A stretch of DNA of 14,219 bases from Candidatus Liptonbacteria bacterium RIFCSPLOWO2_01_FULL_53_13 (GCA_001818895.1 MHLB01000064.1:12718-26936), one strand, 5' to 3'; numbered from the stretch's first letter, positions 1 to 6,317 are shown. The notes: generated by a model from the letters alone, not told the origin. Numbers and translations: made by a program.

Positions 1-1
1 G

Positions 2-784
2 CTCCACGGCACGTTCGGCGAAGACGGCACCGTGCAGGGGCTCCTCAAGCTCGCAGGAATTCCTTTCGTGGGCGCGGGAGTGCTCGGCTCGGCGGTCGGC
101 ATGGACAAGGATGCGATGAAGCGCCTTTTGCGCGATGCGGGAATCCCCATCGCGAAATTCATCACCGTGCGCGACGTTGAGGCGTCCCGCCTTGATTTCA
201 AAAAAGTCGTACGCGAAATAGGGCTTCCCCTGTTCATAAAGCCGGCGAACCTCGGCTCGTCCGTCGGCATTCATAAAGTAAAGCGCGCAAAAGAATTCCT
301 CCCCGCGGTGCGTGACGCGTTCCGCTACGACAGGAAAATACTAATGGAGGAATGCGTCACGGGGCGGGAGCTTGAATGCTCGGTACTCGGGAACGATAAT
401 CCCGTTGCCTCCGTGCCCGGCGAGGTAATCCCGAAGCATGAATTTTATTCCTACGAAGCGAAATATCTTGACCCCGAGGGCGCCCGCCTGGAGATGCCCG
501 CTCGCCTGCCTCCGCGCGTGGCCAAAAAGATTCGGGAGCTTGCGGTCCGCACGTTCAGAACGCTTTATCTTGAAGGCATGGCGCGCGTAGACTTTTTCCT
601 CAGGAAAAACGGGGATGTGCTCGTGAACGAAGTGAACACCATTCCCGGCTTTACGAATATCAGCATGTATCCGAAAATGTGGGAGGCAAGCGGCGTCTCG
701 CAGGCGAAGCTTGTGGACAAACTTATCGCGCTCGCCCTTGAGCGGTTTAAAAAAGAACGGCGTCTCAAGACGTCGTTCGGCTAA
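2..784 (+). CDS. ddl: D-alanine--D-alanine ligase, 5' truncated by the window edge
   Basis: This enzyme joins two D-alanines in an ATP-dependent reaction in the cytoplasm; the dipeptide is the substrate of MurF, encoded further right. The reading frame is open from base 2, so about 260 C-terminal residues are seen and roughly the first 90-100 are missing. The GTG at 32 is internal, because family motif LHGTFGEDG lies in frame before it. ATP-grasp landmarks are present: KPANLGSSVG (Lys and the serine loop), EECVTGRELE, RVDFF (Arg/Asp) and NEVNTIPGFT (metal-binding Glu and Asn). The sequence YSYEAKY keeps the Tyr that favours D-Ala over D-lactate as second substrate, where D-Ala-D-Lac ligases have Phe; a D-Ala-D-Ala product is therefore inferred. 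The stop codon lies in the first unit of a heptad repeat. The gene converges on ftsX. Confidence 0.95.
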   Translation, partial: LHGTFGEDGTVQGLLKLAGIPFVGAGVLGSAVGMDKDAMKRLLRDAGIPIAKFITVRDVEASRLDFKKVVREIGLPLFIKPANLGSSVGIHKVKRAKEFLPAVRDAFRYDRKILMEECVTGRELECSVLGNDNPVASVPGEVIPKHEFYSYEAKYLDPEGARLEMPARLPPRVAKKIRELAVRTFRTLYLEGMARVDFFLRKNGDVLVNEVNTIPGFTNISMYPKMWEASGVSQAKLVDKLIALALERFKKERRLKTSFG

Positions 785-822
785 TGGCTAAGTCCTAATG
801 GCTATTGGCTAGTTCCTAAGGT
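781..822. repeat. Heptanucleotide CTANNNN array, 6 units, between ddl and ftsX
   Basis: Six consecutive 7-nt units begin at 781, 788, 795, 802, 809 and 816 (CTAATGG, CTAAGTC, CTAATGG, CTATTGG, CTAGTTC, CTAAGGT). The ddl stop (TAA, 782-784) lies in unit 1. The ftsX stop (TAG on the minus strand, 809-811) is the CTA of unit 5. The array thus fills the whole convergent gap and enters the end of ftsX. Confidence 0.85.
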
Positions 823-1720
823 ATCTCCTCACCGCCACGAAGCTTGAAAAGCTCGCGATTGCCACGCCGAAGAGAAGCTGATACAGGAAGAGCGCGAGCA
901 GATTGGTATAAAAATATTTGAATACGTTCAGGCCCGGAATAAAGACGCCGAGATAAGGAGAAACGAAATAGACGATAGGCGCGGCCAAAGCCAAACTTGC
1001 GACCGCCGCGATTACTCCGGCAACGACCCCTTCCACCACGAACGGCCCGCGCACGAGGTTATTGGATGCGCCGACGGCGCGCATAATGACAATCTCGTCG
1101 CGGTTGGAATAAATGGCAAGTTGGATGGTATTGAAGACCACGAGCCCCGCCACGATCGCAAGAAAGATGGTGAGCAAGAGCCCGCCCTGATTCATGATGC
1201 CGATGACTCTGATGAGCTTGTCTATGATCTTCTGATTTTCAAAATACGTCACCTTGTCGAATTTCTCCGCCAGGTTCGGCTCCTTGAGATAGTTTGCGAT
1301 TTTCGGATAATCCTCGGGGCTGTGCGCCTTGATGTTCAAGGATGCCTCAAGGGGGTTCACGTTCAGTTCGCGTACGGTTTGCGTGATGATGGGGTCGTCC
1401 TGGTGCCTCTCGGCGAATATCTCAAGCGCGCGGTCGCGCGAGATGTATTCCACCGGTGGCTTTACCTCGGGAAGCGTTTCAAGCGACTGCTTGATGTTCA
1501 GAATTTCGTCTTCCGAAACGTTCGTCTTGAAATATACGCTCACATCAATCTTATCCTGAATGGAATTTTTCGCCTCTCCCGTCACCACGTTGAACATCAC
1601 GAGCCCGAAAAACATAAGAAGCGAGACTATCATGATAGCCACCGTGGCAAGCGACGGCCAGCCGTTGCGGTAGAAATTCTTGAGTCCGTAGTGGACGATG
1701 CGTGAAAAGATGGTGAACAT
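809..1720 (-). CDS. ftsX: Cell division protein FtsX (ABC transporter-like permease subunit)
   Basis: FtsX is the membrane partner of the FtsE ATPase. In bacteria the FtsEX complex sits at the divisome and activates peptidoglycan hydrolases. The 303-residue length is typical. A first membrane segment lies near residues 22-45, an extracellular domain at about 50-170, and three further segments near 180-202, 228-252 and 272-296. The cytoplasmic loop NRDEIVIMRAVGAS at about 206-219 is the usual FtsX signature. The gene follows ftsE on the same strand, but 100 nt of heptad repeats separate them, whereas the two genes usually overlap or nearly touch. No convincing Shine-Dalgarno sequence precedes the ATG at 1720. 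No obvious hydrolase gene lies next to it. Confidence 0.94.
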   Translation of the reverse strand: MFTIFSRIVHYGLKNFYRNGWPSLATVAIMIVSLLMFFGLVMFNVVTGEAKNSIQDKIDVSVYFKTNVSEDEILNIKQSLETLPEVKPPVEYISRDRALEIFAERHQDDPIITQTVRELNVNPLEASLNIKAHSPEDYPKIANYLKEPNLAEKFDKVTYFENQKIIDKLIRVIGIMNQGGLLLTIFLAIVAGLVVFNTIQLAIYSNRDEIVIMRAVGASNNLVRGPFVVEGVVAGVIAAVASLALAAPIVYFVSPYLGVFIPGLNVFKYFYTNLLALFLYQLLFGVAIASFSSFVAVRRYLRN

Positions 1721-1737
1721 AGTGTTTGAGAAAATTT

Positions 1738-1823
1738 CTAATTACTAATTCCTAATGACTAATCAGGAAGAAATCCTTGGGGAATGTATTTTTTAGACAT
1801 TAGAAATTAGAGCTTAGTCATTA
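1738..1823. repeat. Inverted heptad array pair between ftsE and ftsX
   Basis: Four CTAANNN units begin at 1738, 1745, 1752 and 1759. After a 27-nt spacer, four TTAGNNN units begin at 1793, 1800, 1807 and 1814, and a fifth in-phase TTA at 1821 is the ftsE stop codon. The two arrays are in opposite orientation, so CUAA and UUAG motifs could pair in the transcript between the ftsE stop and the ftsX start. Confidence 0.85.
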
Positions 1824-2504
1824 CACGAGAATATACTTCCCCTTTTCCTCGTCCCGTATCACGCGCCCGTGGTCAAGCGTGACGACGCGCCGGTCAAGCG
1901 CATTCACAATGTCCTTTTCGTGCGTGGCAAGGATGACGGTCGTCCCCAGCTGATTGATCTTCTGCAGCAGATTGATGATTTCCCAGCTGTGGAACGGGTC
2001 AAGGTTTCCGGTCGGTTCATCCGCGATAATCACTTCCGGCCGGTGCACCATCGCGCGCGCGATTGCCACGCGCTGTTTTTCTCCTCCCGAAAGCTCGTGC
2101 GGAAAATTGTTCACTTTATCCGAGAGCCCTACCATATCCAGCACCTGCGGCACGAGCTCGGCAATCTCGCTCTGCGTGCGCCCCGCCACTTCAAGCGCGA
2201 ACGCCACGTTCTCGTAGGCGTTTTTCGCTAGGAGCAGGCGGAAGTCCTGGAAGACGATGCCGATGTGCCGACGGAACGCGGGCAATTCCTTGTCTTGGAA
2301 CTTGTTCACCTCGTACTGCCCGAAGAAAATGCGCCCCTTGGTCGGCTTCTCCTCGCCTATCAAAAGCTTAATAAGCGTGGACTTCCCCGCGCCCGAGCGC
2401 CCCACGAGCGACACCATCTCTCCGGGATTGATGCGGAAATCAATATCCTCAAGCGCCGTGGAATGGCTGTTGTATATTTTGCAGACGTTTTGGAAGGCAA
2501 TCAT
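1821..2504 (-). CDS. ftsE: Cell division ATP-binding protein FtsE
   Basis: This is the cytoplasmic ABC ATPase that drives FtsX. The 227-residue protein carries Walker [10 protein letters not shown] (35-43), the Q-loop Gln near 86, the ABC signature LSGGEKQR (138-145), Walker B VIIADEP (158-164) followed by TGNLDP, and the switch His near 195. All catalytic motifs are intact. Order on the minus strand is prfB, ftsE, ftsX, an arrangement also known in Firmicutes and Actinobacteria. The ATG at 2504 has no clear Shine-Dalgarno sequence; a heptad array ends 18 nt upstream of it. LolD- or MacB-like ABC proteins are similar, but the ftsX neighbour decides the call. Confidence 0.95.
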   Translation of the reverse strand: MIAFQNVCKIYNSHSTALEDIDFRINPGEMVSLVGRSGAGKSTLIKLLIGEEKPTKGRIFFGQYEVNKFQDKELPAFRRHIGIVFQDFRLLLAKNAYENVAFALEVAGRTQSEIAELVPQVLDMVGLSDKVNNFPHELSGGEKQRVAIARAMVHRPEVIIADEPTGNLDPFHSWEIINLLQKINQLGTTVILATHEKDIVNALDRRVVTLDHGRVIRDEEKGKYILV

Positions 2505-2522
2505 AAGGGTGAGAACGAATGA

Positions 2523-2627
2523 CTAATTTCTAATTACTAATGTCTAATTAATGTCAAAATGCAGAAATGTCCAATTTCGTTTGATTGTTCAATACTCAAT
2601 TAGAAATTAGGTATTAGTCATTAGAAA
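2523..2627. repeat. Inverted heptad array pair between prfB and ftsE
   Basis: Four CTAANNN units begin at 2523, 2530, 2537 and 2544. A 49-nt spacer follows, then four TTAGNNN units begin at 2600, 2607, 2614 and 2621. The unit sequences (CTAATTT, CTAATTA, CTAATGT; TTAGAAA, TTAGGTA, TTAGTCA) resemble those of the other dcw and fts gaps. With its spacer the element covers most of the 152-nt prfB-ftsE gap. Confidence 0.85.
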
Positions 2628-2656
2628 TTCACATGCCTATTATACCTCACTTTGGG

Positions 2657-3698
2657 TTATTTCTTCAAACCCTCTACCTCGGCCTCTATGAAAGCGTCTA
2701 GGTTGCCATTTAATACATCCTCCACCCGCGATGTCTCTACTTCCGTCCTGTGGTCCTTGACCATCTGGTAGGGATTCAACACGTACGAGCGGATCTGATT
2801 CCCCCACTCCGGTTTCACCTTTGTGCGCAATGCGCTTAATGCTTCCACGTGGTTTTCTTCCATAAGTTGCACAAGGCGCGCCTTTAAGAGCGTAAGCGCC
2901 CGTTCGCGGTTCTGCGCCTGCGAACGCTCGGCGCGGGAGGCGACCACGAGGCCGGTGGGAATATGCACAATCCGCACCGCGGTTTCCACCTTATTCACGT
3001 TTTGCCCGCCGGGGCCCCCGGCGCGCGAGAATTCGGTTTTGAGGTCGCCCTCGGGAATCTGGATTTTTGAAGCGTCTTCCTGCGGCAGGTCGGGCACCAC
3101 TTCCACGAGCGCGAAAGAAGTATGGCGCAGTTTTTGCGCCGAGAACGGCGAGATGCGCACGAGCCGATGCACGCCCATCTCTCCTTTCAAGTAGCCATAG
3201 GCGTAGTCGCCTTTTATCTCCAGCACGCGATGGTTCGGGCTGTCGTCCAACGTGCGCGTTTTCCACTCCTGCCGTCCGGCGTATCTTTCAAACATCTGGA
3301 AAAGCATCCGCGCCCAATCTTCCGCGTCGTCGCCTCCCGCGCCGGGAAACACGGAAATGACCGCGGGGCGCCGGTCGTACTTCCCGCGAAAAAGTTCCTG
3401 AAGTTCAAACGCCCGGAATGCGCGTTTTATTTCATAGAACTTGTCCTCCGAGAATGCGTGCTGCAGCTCTTCAATGCCGGTTACCACCGCGTCATACCGA
3501 CTCACCATATCGTTCAGCTCGCCAAGCTCCTTAATAGAAGCGTCCGCCTGCGCGCGGTTCGCCCAAAAACCCGCATCGCCCATCGCGGCTTCAAGCTCGG
3601 CTATCCGTTTCTTTTTGCTCTCTACGTCAAAGCCGCCCGCCCAACCGGCGGGCTTCCGAATCCAGTTCTTCAAGCTCGCGCTTAAAATCTTCTGCCAT
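2657..3698 (-). CDS. prfB: Peptide chain release factor 2, expressed by +1 programmed frameshift
   Basis: RF2 releases the finished peptide at UAA and UGA codons. The gene is in two frames. Frame 1 starts at ATG 3698 (MAEDFKRELEELDSEARRLG...) and meets UGA at 3629-3627 after 23 codons. The site reads CTT TGA C, and a +1 shift on CTT continues with GAC at 3628 into the long frame (DVESKKKRIAELE...). The joined product is about 346 residues, against about 365 for E. coli RF2. The anticodon-like tripeptide SPF (about 183-185) marks RF2 rather than RF1. The peptidyl-hydrolysis motif GGQ is at about 230-232, inside RAGGPGGQNVNKVETA. A TTG at 3673 would give a single-frame product but would lose the conserved N-terminal helix. 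The gene starts 16 nt after the DUF1653 gene and is probably co-transcribed with it. Confidence 0.95.
3626..3653 (-). promoter_or_regulatory. RF2 autoregulatory frameshift site with upstream hairpin
   Basis: In minus-strand sense a perfect 7-bp stem, GCCCGCC-GGTTG-GGCGGGC (3653-3635), is followed by GG and then CTTTGAC (3632-3626). CTT TGA C is the classical RF2 shift site: low RF2 slows UGA reading and favours the +1 slip. The usual stimulator, an SD-like AGGGGG three bases before CTT, is not clearly present; the position holds a G-rich GGGCGG that forms the 3' arm of the hairpin. That the hairpin replaces or assists the SD-like signal is inference. Confidence 0.85.
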
Positions 3699-3714
3699 TA
3701 TGCTTTTTCTTAAA

Positions 3715-3933
3715 TTAAAACGTTCCGGTTTTTTTAAACTCTCCTTTTTCGTCTTCTTCATCTGCCACTCTAAAACTATCCAAGGAACGGTAAAGATATT
3801 CTCCTCCTCTTCCGCCTTTCTGGTACACCACGCATCTCTCACCTGTTTTGTGATGGCTTGCCACGCAAGTTACATAATAGCTTCCCCCGGTCTCACGGTT
3901 TTGGTAGATTGTATGATCTTCAACGTCTGCCAT
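3715..3933 (-). CDS. DUF1653-like small protein
   Basis: This 72-residue protein has the pattern of DUF1653: a GGSYYVTCVASHHKTGE strand region, then VVYQK, then YLYRSLDSF near residues 17-54, matching family features of an early aromatic region, the central VVYQ and a C-terminal R-x-x-x-F. The function of the family is not established. The acidic/basic tail DEEDEKGEFKK is extra. The ATG at 3933 has a GGAG 15 nt upstream, which is rather far. It is the first gene of the transcript that continues into prfB, 16 nt downstream. Family assignment rests on residue pattern only. Confidence 0.7.
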   Translation of the reverse strand: MADVEDHTIYQNRETGGSYYVTCVASHHKTGERCVVYQKGGRGGEYLYRSLDSFRVADEEDEKGEFKKTGTF

Positions 3934-3956
3934 GGTATTTTTTATTTTCTCCGTTC

Positions 3957-3978
3957 AAGCGCCGCGACTTCGGCGCTT
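3957..3978. other. Perfect 8-bp hairpin in the leader of the DUF1653-prfB transcript
   Basis: AAGCGCCG and CGGCGCTT are separated by a six-base loop. The hairpin lies just downstream of the extended -10 element at 3991-3999 and about 24 nt before the ATG at 3933. No T-run follows on either strand, so it is not a standard terminator. A leader structure is inferred. Confidence 0.6.
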
Positions 3979-3990
3979 TGCGATACAAAA

Positions 3991-3999
3991 ATTATAGCA
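3991..3999 (-). promoter_or_regulatory. Extended -10 promoter for DUF1653-prfB
   Basis: Minus-strand TGCTATAAT is a perfect -10 hexamer with the TGn extension. No good -35 box is seen at 17 nt, which extended -10 promoters do not require. Transcription would start near 3984, about 50 nt before the DUF1653 start codon. Confidence 0.65.
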
Positions 4000-4019
4000 T
4001 AACGCGGGTCAAAAGCCCA

Positions 4020-4541
4020 TCACTGCTCCCGTTCAAACACCGAGTAATACTTCCCCTCGGAAAGATTTTTCGCCACTTCGTCCGGGTTAAACGTCCTTCC
4101 GTTCATGCACAAGTAAATACCCGGTGGTAAGCTCTCCACCTTTGCCACCGCATACCCCAGATTGAACGGCGCATCGGAATTCCAAAATCCGCTCAAAGGA
4201 ACCATTGAGCCGGTCAAGACGATGGTTTGGTCCCGCCTCACAAGATTCGCCTTCAGATATTTCGCCGTGTCCGGCATCGTATAGGTACCATGGGTAATGA
4301 TGATCTTGTCATAAGGGCTTTTCTCAACAAGTTCAAGGAGTTTTTTGATGTCTTCCTGCTTCAGATTCCGGCTGTCCTTCATACACACTTCCGCAAAATC
4401 AACCTCGGCATAAAGGATAAGTTTCTTGAAGTAATCGGGCACCGCGCTGTGCTCGTTCACCACGGCGGTATCAAGCTTCCCATCCCACTGGGCATCAATA
4501 GTCCCTCCCGTCAATAAAATTTGGATTCTCTTGTTCTCCAT
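4020..4541 (-). CDS. Short asparaginase-like protein (N-terminal domain only)
   Basis: The 173 residues match the N-terminal catalytic domain of bacterial L-asparaginases (Asn to Asp plus ammonia), which are normally about 330 residues with a second domain. TGGTI at 11-15 supplies the first catalytic Thr (T14). THGTYTM at 83-89 matches the second active-site motif THGTDTM, but the catalytic Asp is Tyr here (Y87). VLTGSMVP (108-115) and SDAPFNL (122-128) are also family-typical. The whole C-terminal domain is absent and the reading frame ends cleanly, so this looks like a natural compact form, not a frameshift. True asparaginase activity is doubtful; a related amidohydrolase or a binding role is possible. 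The ATG at 4541 follows the tRNA cluster on the same strand. Confidence 0.75.
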   Translation of the reverse strand: MENKRIQILLTGGTIDAQWDGKLDTAVVNEHSAVPDYFKKLILYAEVDFAEVCMKDSRNLKQEDIKKLLELVEKSPYDKIIITHGTYTMPDTAKYLKANLVRRDQTIVLTGSMVPLSGFWNSDAPFNLGYAVAKVESLPPGIYLCMNGRTFNPDEVAKNLSEGKYYSVFEREQ

Positions 4542-4568
4542 GCTTTTTTGCCTGCCGTATCATTTGTG

Positions 4569-4628
4569 AGCCACCTCCCGGACTTGAACCGGGGACCTTG
4601 GCTTTACCCCGCTACCAAACCGAGAATT
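4569..4628 (-). pseudogene. tRNA remnant: 3' half (T-arm and acceptor strand) only
   Basis: In minus-strand sense a perfect T-arm, CCCGG-TTCAAGT-CCGGG (4593-4577), is followed by the acceptor 3' strand AGGTGGC (4576-4570). A matching GCCACCT 5' strand, a D-arm and a 7-base anticodon loop cannot be found upstream; the space is taken by AATTCTCGG-type sequence and then by the tRNA-Thr gene. The 3' flank (CCGTATCATTTGTGAGCC on the plus strand, 4555-4572) recurs with one change 79 nt away, beside tRNA-Thr. It is best read as debris of a duplicated tRNA. An unusual, non-canonical tRNA cannot be excluded. Confidence 0.55.
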
Positions 4629-4750
4629 GCTTGCCGTATTATTTGTGAGCCGACCCGGGGAGTTGAACCCCGAACCTCTGCTTTACGAAAGCATTGCTCT
4701 GCCATTGAGCTAGGTCGGCAAGAAGTTGTTAATTCTCGGTTGGTACGGGG
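4607..4750. repeat. Inverted repeat arms flanking tRNA-Thr
   Basis: AATTCTCGGTTGGTACGGGG on the plus strand (4731-4750) matches the minus strand of 4607-4628 apart from two single-base insertions. The similarity weakly continues into AAAGCC-containing sequence on both sides. The arms enclose tRNA-Thr and its flanks. Confidence 0.65.
4648..4719 (-). tRNA. tRNA-Thr (anticodon CGU)
   Basis: A full cloverleaf is seen: acceptor GCCGACC with GGTCGGC, D-arm GCTC...GAGC, anticodon arm ATGCT-TTCGTAA-AGCAG (27-43 mismatched), T-arm CGGGG-TTCAACT-CCCCG. The anticodon CGT reads ACG codons for threonine. The discriminator is U and no CCA is encoded, so the CCA end must be added enzymatically. Confidence 0.92.
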
Positions 4751-4808
4751 CACCGCGAAAGCCTTGTTCCCGATTTCTACGAATCTTTGATTCATTAAGA
4801 AATCGCAA

Positions 4809-4865
4809 TCCGCCTCCGGCGGACTCTACCAACTGCTTGCCCGCCAGAGCCTTGGCGACGGCGGG
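4809..4865. repeat. Two GC-rich palindromes upstream of tRNA-Thr
   Basis: TCCGCCTCCGGCGGA (4809-4823) is a perfect 6-bp stem with a 3-base loop. CCCGCC...GGCGGG (4840-4865) is a second stem with a longer loop. The first resembles TCCACCTCTGGTGGA at 8165-8179, also beside a tRNA gene. The surrounding 4720-4953 stretch holds no gene; apart from these and the inverted repeat arm I see nothing else in it. Confidence 0.6.
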
Positions 4866-4953
4866 AGCTACATCGGCAAGTTACTTTGCCTATAGTATCA
4901 GATTTTACCTTTCGCGCAAATATTCACCCTTTCTTTCGCTTCGTTGCCTTACG

Positions 4954-5355
4954 TCACAAAATTCCCTTCTCCAATAGCTCCCTAACATATTTGTCCAAAT
5001 TCGGCATCTCTTTCATTTCCTTAATCGTATGCCACGCATGCTCCGTATGCTCGTCGCCGAGTTTTACCTCTCCTTTTGCGCTCCCCGCATACGTCAGCCG
5101 GACGATGTGTTTTTCCGGTATCCGCAATATATCCTGCGCGGCAATAAGTTTTGGCTCCCCGACGATCTCTAGTCCTGTTTCCTCCTTTACTTCGCGCGCC
5201 AAATTCTCCAAAAGCGTTGTGCCTGGGTCAATCCGCCCGCCGACAATATCCCATGTTGCCCCTACTTCGGGATATTTCTCCGGCGACCGCCTCACGAGCA
5301 GATATTTCCCCTCGCGGTTTTTAATGAAAATTTTTACCCCGACCTGAAGTTCCAT
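4954..5355 (-). CDS. Nudix hydrolase
   Basis: Nudix enzymes hydrolyse nucleoside diphosphates linked to another group, often as housecleaning. The Nudix box is at residues 40-62 (GRIDPGTTLLENLAREVKEE, then TGL), with the REVKEETGL core that binds metal intact. The first Glu of the consensus (G-x5-E) is Thr here. The size (133 residues) fits a minimal single-domain Nudix protein. The start ATG at 5355 lies 7 nt after the stop of the histidine-phosphatase-like gene, so the two are one operon. Substrate cannot be predicted from sequence. Confidence 0.9.
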   Translation of the reverse strand: MELQVGVKIFIKNREGKYLLVRRSPEKYPEVGATWDIVGGRIDPGTTLLENLAREVKEETGLEIVGEPKLIAAQDILRIPEKHIVRLTYAGSAKGEVKLGDEHTEHAWHTIKEMKEMPNLDKYVRELLEKGIL

Positions 5356-5362
5356 AATCGTC

Positions 5363-5908
5363 CTACTTTACCACATACTCCCATCCGGATTGCCACGCTT
5401 TCGTTTTTCTCCAATCCTCGTCCATCGCCCGTTTCCATGTCTTGCCTTTCGTGAGCACCTCAAGCGCCAACTGCGGAGCTTGGTGCCCGACAACTGCCAC
5501 GCGCCCTTCTTTGTAATGTTCTTTGAGAAAGGCGAGGAGGTCCACTACGCGTCTTTCCACATCCTTGTAGCTTTCGCCTTTCGGAAACGGTTTGGTGATG
5601 TATTTGTGCATTTCGGGCTTAAATTCCGCATCCGGATGCCCGGTAAACGTTCCGTAGTGGCACTCGCGCAATCTGCGGTCGTGGATAACCTCGTATCTCT
5701 TCCCGAACATCAGCTTTGCCGAGTCCGCCGCGCGCTTCAGGTCGGAACAAAAAACCGCGTCAAAACGCATCTTTGCAATCATCCTGCCGAGCTCTTTTGC
5801 CTGCTTCTTGCCGAGTTCGGAAAGCTCCCCGTGCGCCTGCCCGGTCGCGATATCCCGCTCGTTATCGGTCGTCGTCCCGTGGACGAAGTAGGTAATGGTG
5901 AGAGACAT
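5363..5908 (-). CDS. Histidine phosphatase-like protein with altered RHG motif
   Basis: The protein has the fold signature of the phosphoglycerate mutase-like phosphatase superfamily (181 residues). The N-terminal motif reads VHGTTTDNE (9-17), where the family has RHGxTxxN: the catalytic His (H10) is kept but the preceding Arg is Val. Also present are FCSDLKRAADSA (R59), the acid region RLRECHYG (E82) and the second His in VVGHQ (H142). Phosphatase activity is plausible but the phosphate pocket is altered. A possible -10 element TAGAAT (5925-5920) lies 11 nt before the ATG, giving a very short leader. It is co-transcribed with the Nudix gene, so the pair may act on nucleotides or sugar phosphates (inference). 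Confidence 0.87.
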   Translation of the reverse strand: MSLTITYFVHGTTTDNERDIATGQAHGELSELGKKQAKELGRMIAKMRFDAVFCSDLKRAADSAKLMFGKRYEVIHDRRLRECHYGTFTGHPDAEFKPEMHKYITKPFPKGESYKDVERRVVDLLAFLKEHYKEGRVAVVGHQAPQLALEVLTKGKTWKRAMDEDWRKTKAWQSGWEYVVK

Positions 5909-5978
5909 ATCTTTGTTCTATTCTACTACAAATTGAAGATTGGTAAGAGGGTTATCCTCCTTACCCCTATCTCACCCC

Positions 5979-6014
5979 TACAACTTTCCAATTCGCGCGA
6001 ATTGGAAAGTTGTA
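5979..6014. repeat. 36-bp perfect palindrome downstream of the arsR-like gene
   Basis: The left half TACAACTTTCCAATTCGC is the exact reverse complement of the right half GCGAATTGGAAAGTTGTA. A near copy (core CTTTCCAATTCGCG) is at 6347-6378, on the other side of the regulator gene. No T-run follows on either strand, so it is not a standard intrinsic terminator. Confidence 0.9.
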
Positions 6015-6046
6015 ATAGAAGAAAAAAGGGGGAGTAAACGCGCACA

Positions 6047-6310
6047 TTATAAAAATACTTTGAGTGCTTTCTGTGTGTCCGCTGGTATCTGGGTACGCAG
6101 GGAGTAGTAGACATGCCCGTCTTTCCCGGTGGGCTCAAGCACGTCAAGATTGTGGAGCATAATCAGGTGTTTGGAAGTGGCCCCGAGCGAAATATCAAGC
6201 TCGTTTGAAAGCTCAGTCACCGTGAGCCGCCCGCGTTGAGAAAGCAACTTGACGATCTTCAAGCGATTCACGTTCGCAAGCGCTCTAAAAATGATCGCCC
6301 ACCGTTTCAT
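6047..6310 (-). CDS. ArsR-family winged-helix transcriptional regulator
   Basis: This small (87-residue) DNA-binding protein matches the ArsR/HTH_5 fold: FRALANVNRLKIVKLL (8-23), then the helix-turn-helix in TVTELSNELDISLGATSKHL (30-49), then the wing GKDGHVYYSL (62-71). No Cys is present and no metal-binding set is visible, so metal sensing is not supported. The ATG at 6310 lies 7 nt after an extended -10 element, so the message is probably leaderless. Long palindromes lie just upstream and just downstream and could be its operators. The target genes are unknown; candidates are the adjacent patatin and histidine-phosphatase/Nudix genes. Confidence 0.88.
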   Translation of the reverse strand: MKRWAIIFRALANVNRLKIVKLLSQRGRLTVTELSNELDISLGATSKHLIMLHNLDVLEPTGKDGHVYYSLRTQIPADTQKALKVFL

Positions 6311-6317
6311 ATCTATA

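Noticed and set aside
1121..1705. Plus-strand open frame opposite ftsX
   Set aside because: Antisense shadow of a clear FtsX; no recognisable domain and no initiation signal.
1738..2627. CRISPR array
   Set aside because: Units are 7 nt with no 25-40 nt repeats or unique spacers, and no cas genes are present.
3630..3698. Genuine loss-of-function frameshift in prfB
   Set aside because: The break falls exactly on CTT TGA C, the conserved regulatory shift site, and both frames encode RF2 sequence.
5979..6014. Intrinsic terminator
   Set aside because: The palindrome is strong, but no T-run follows on either strand.
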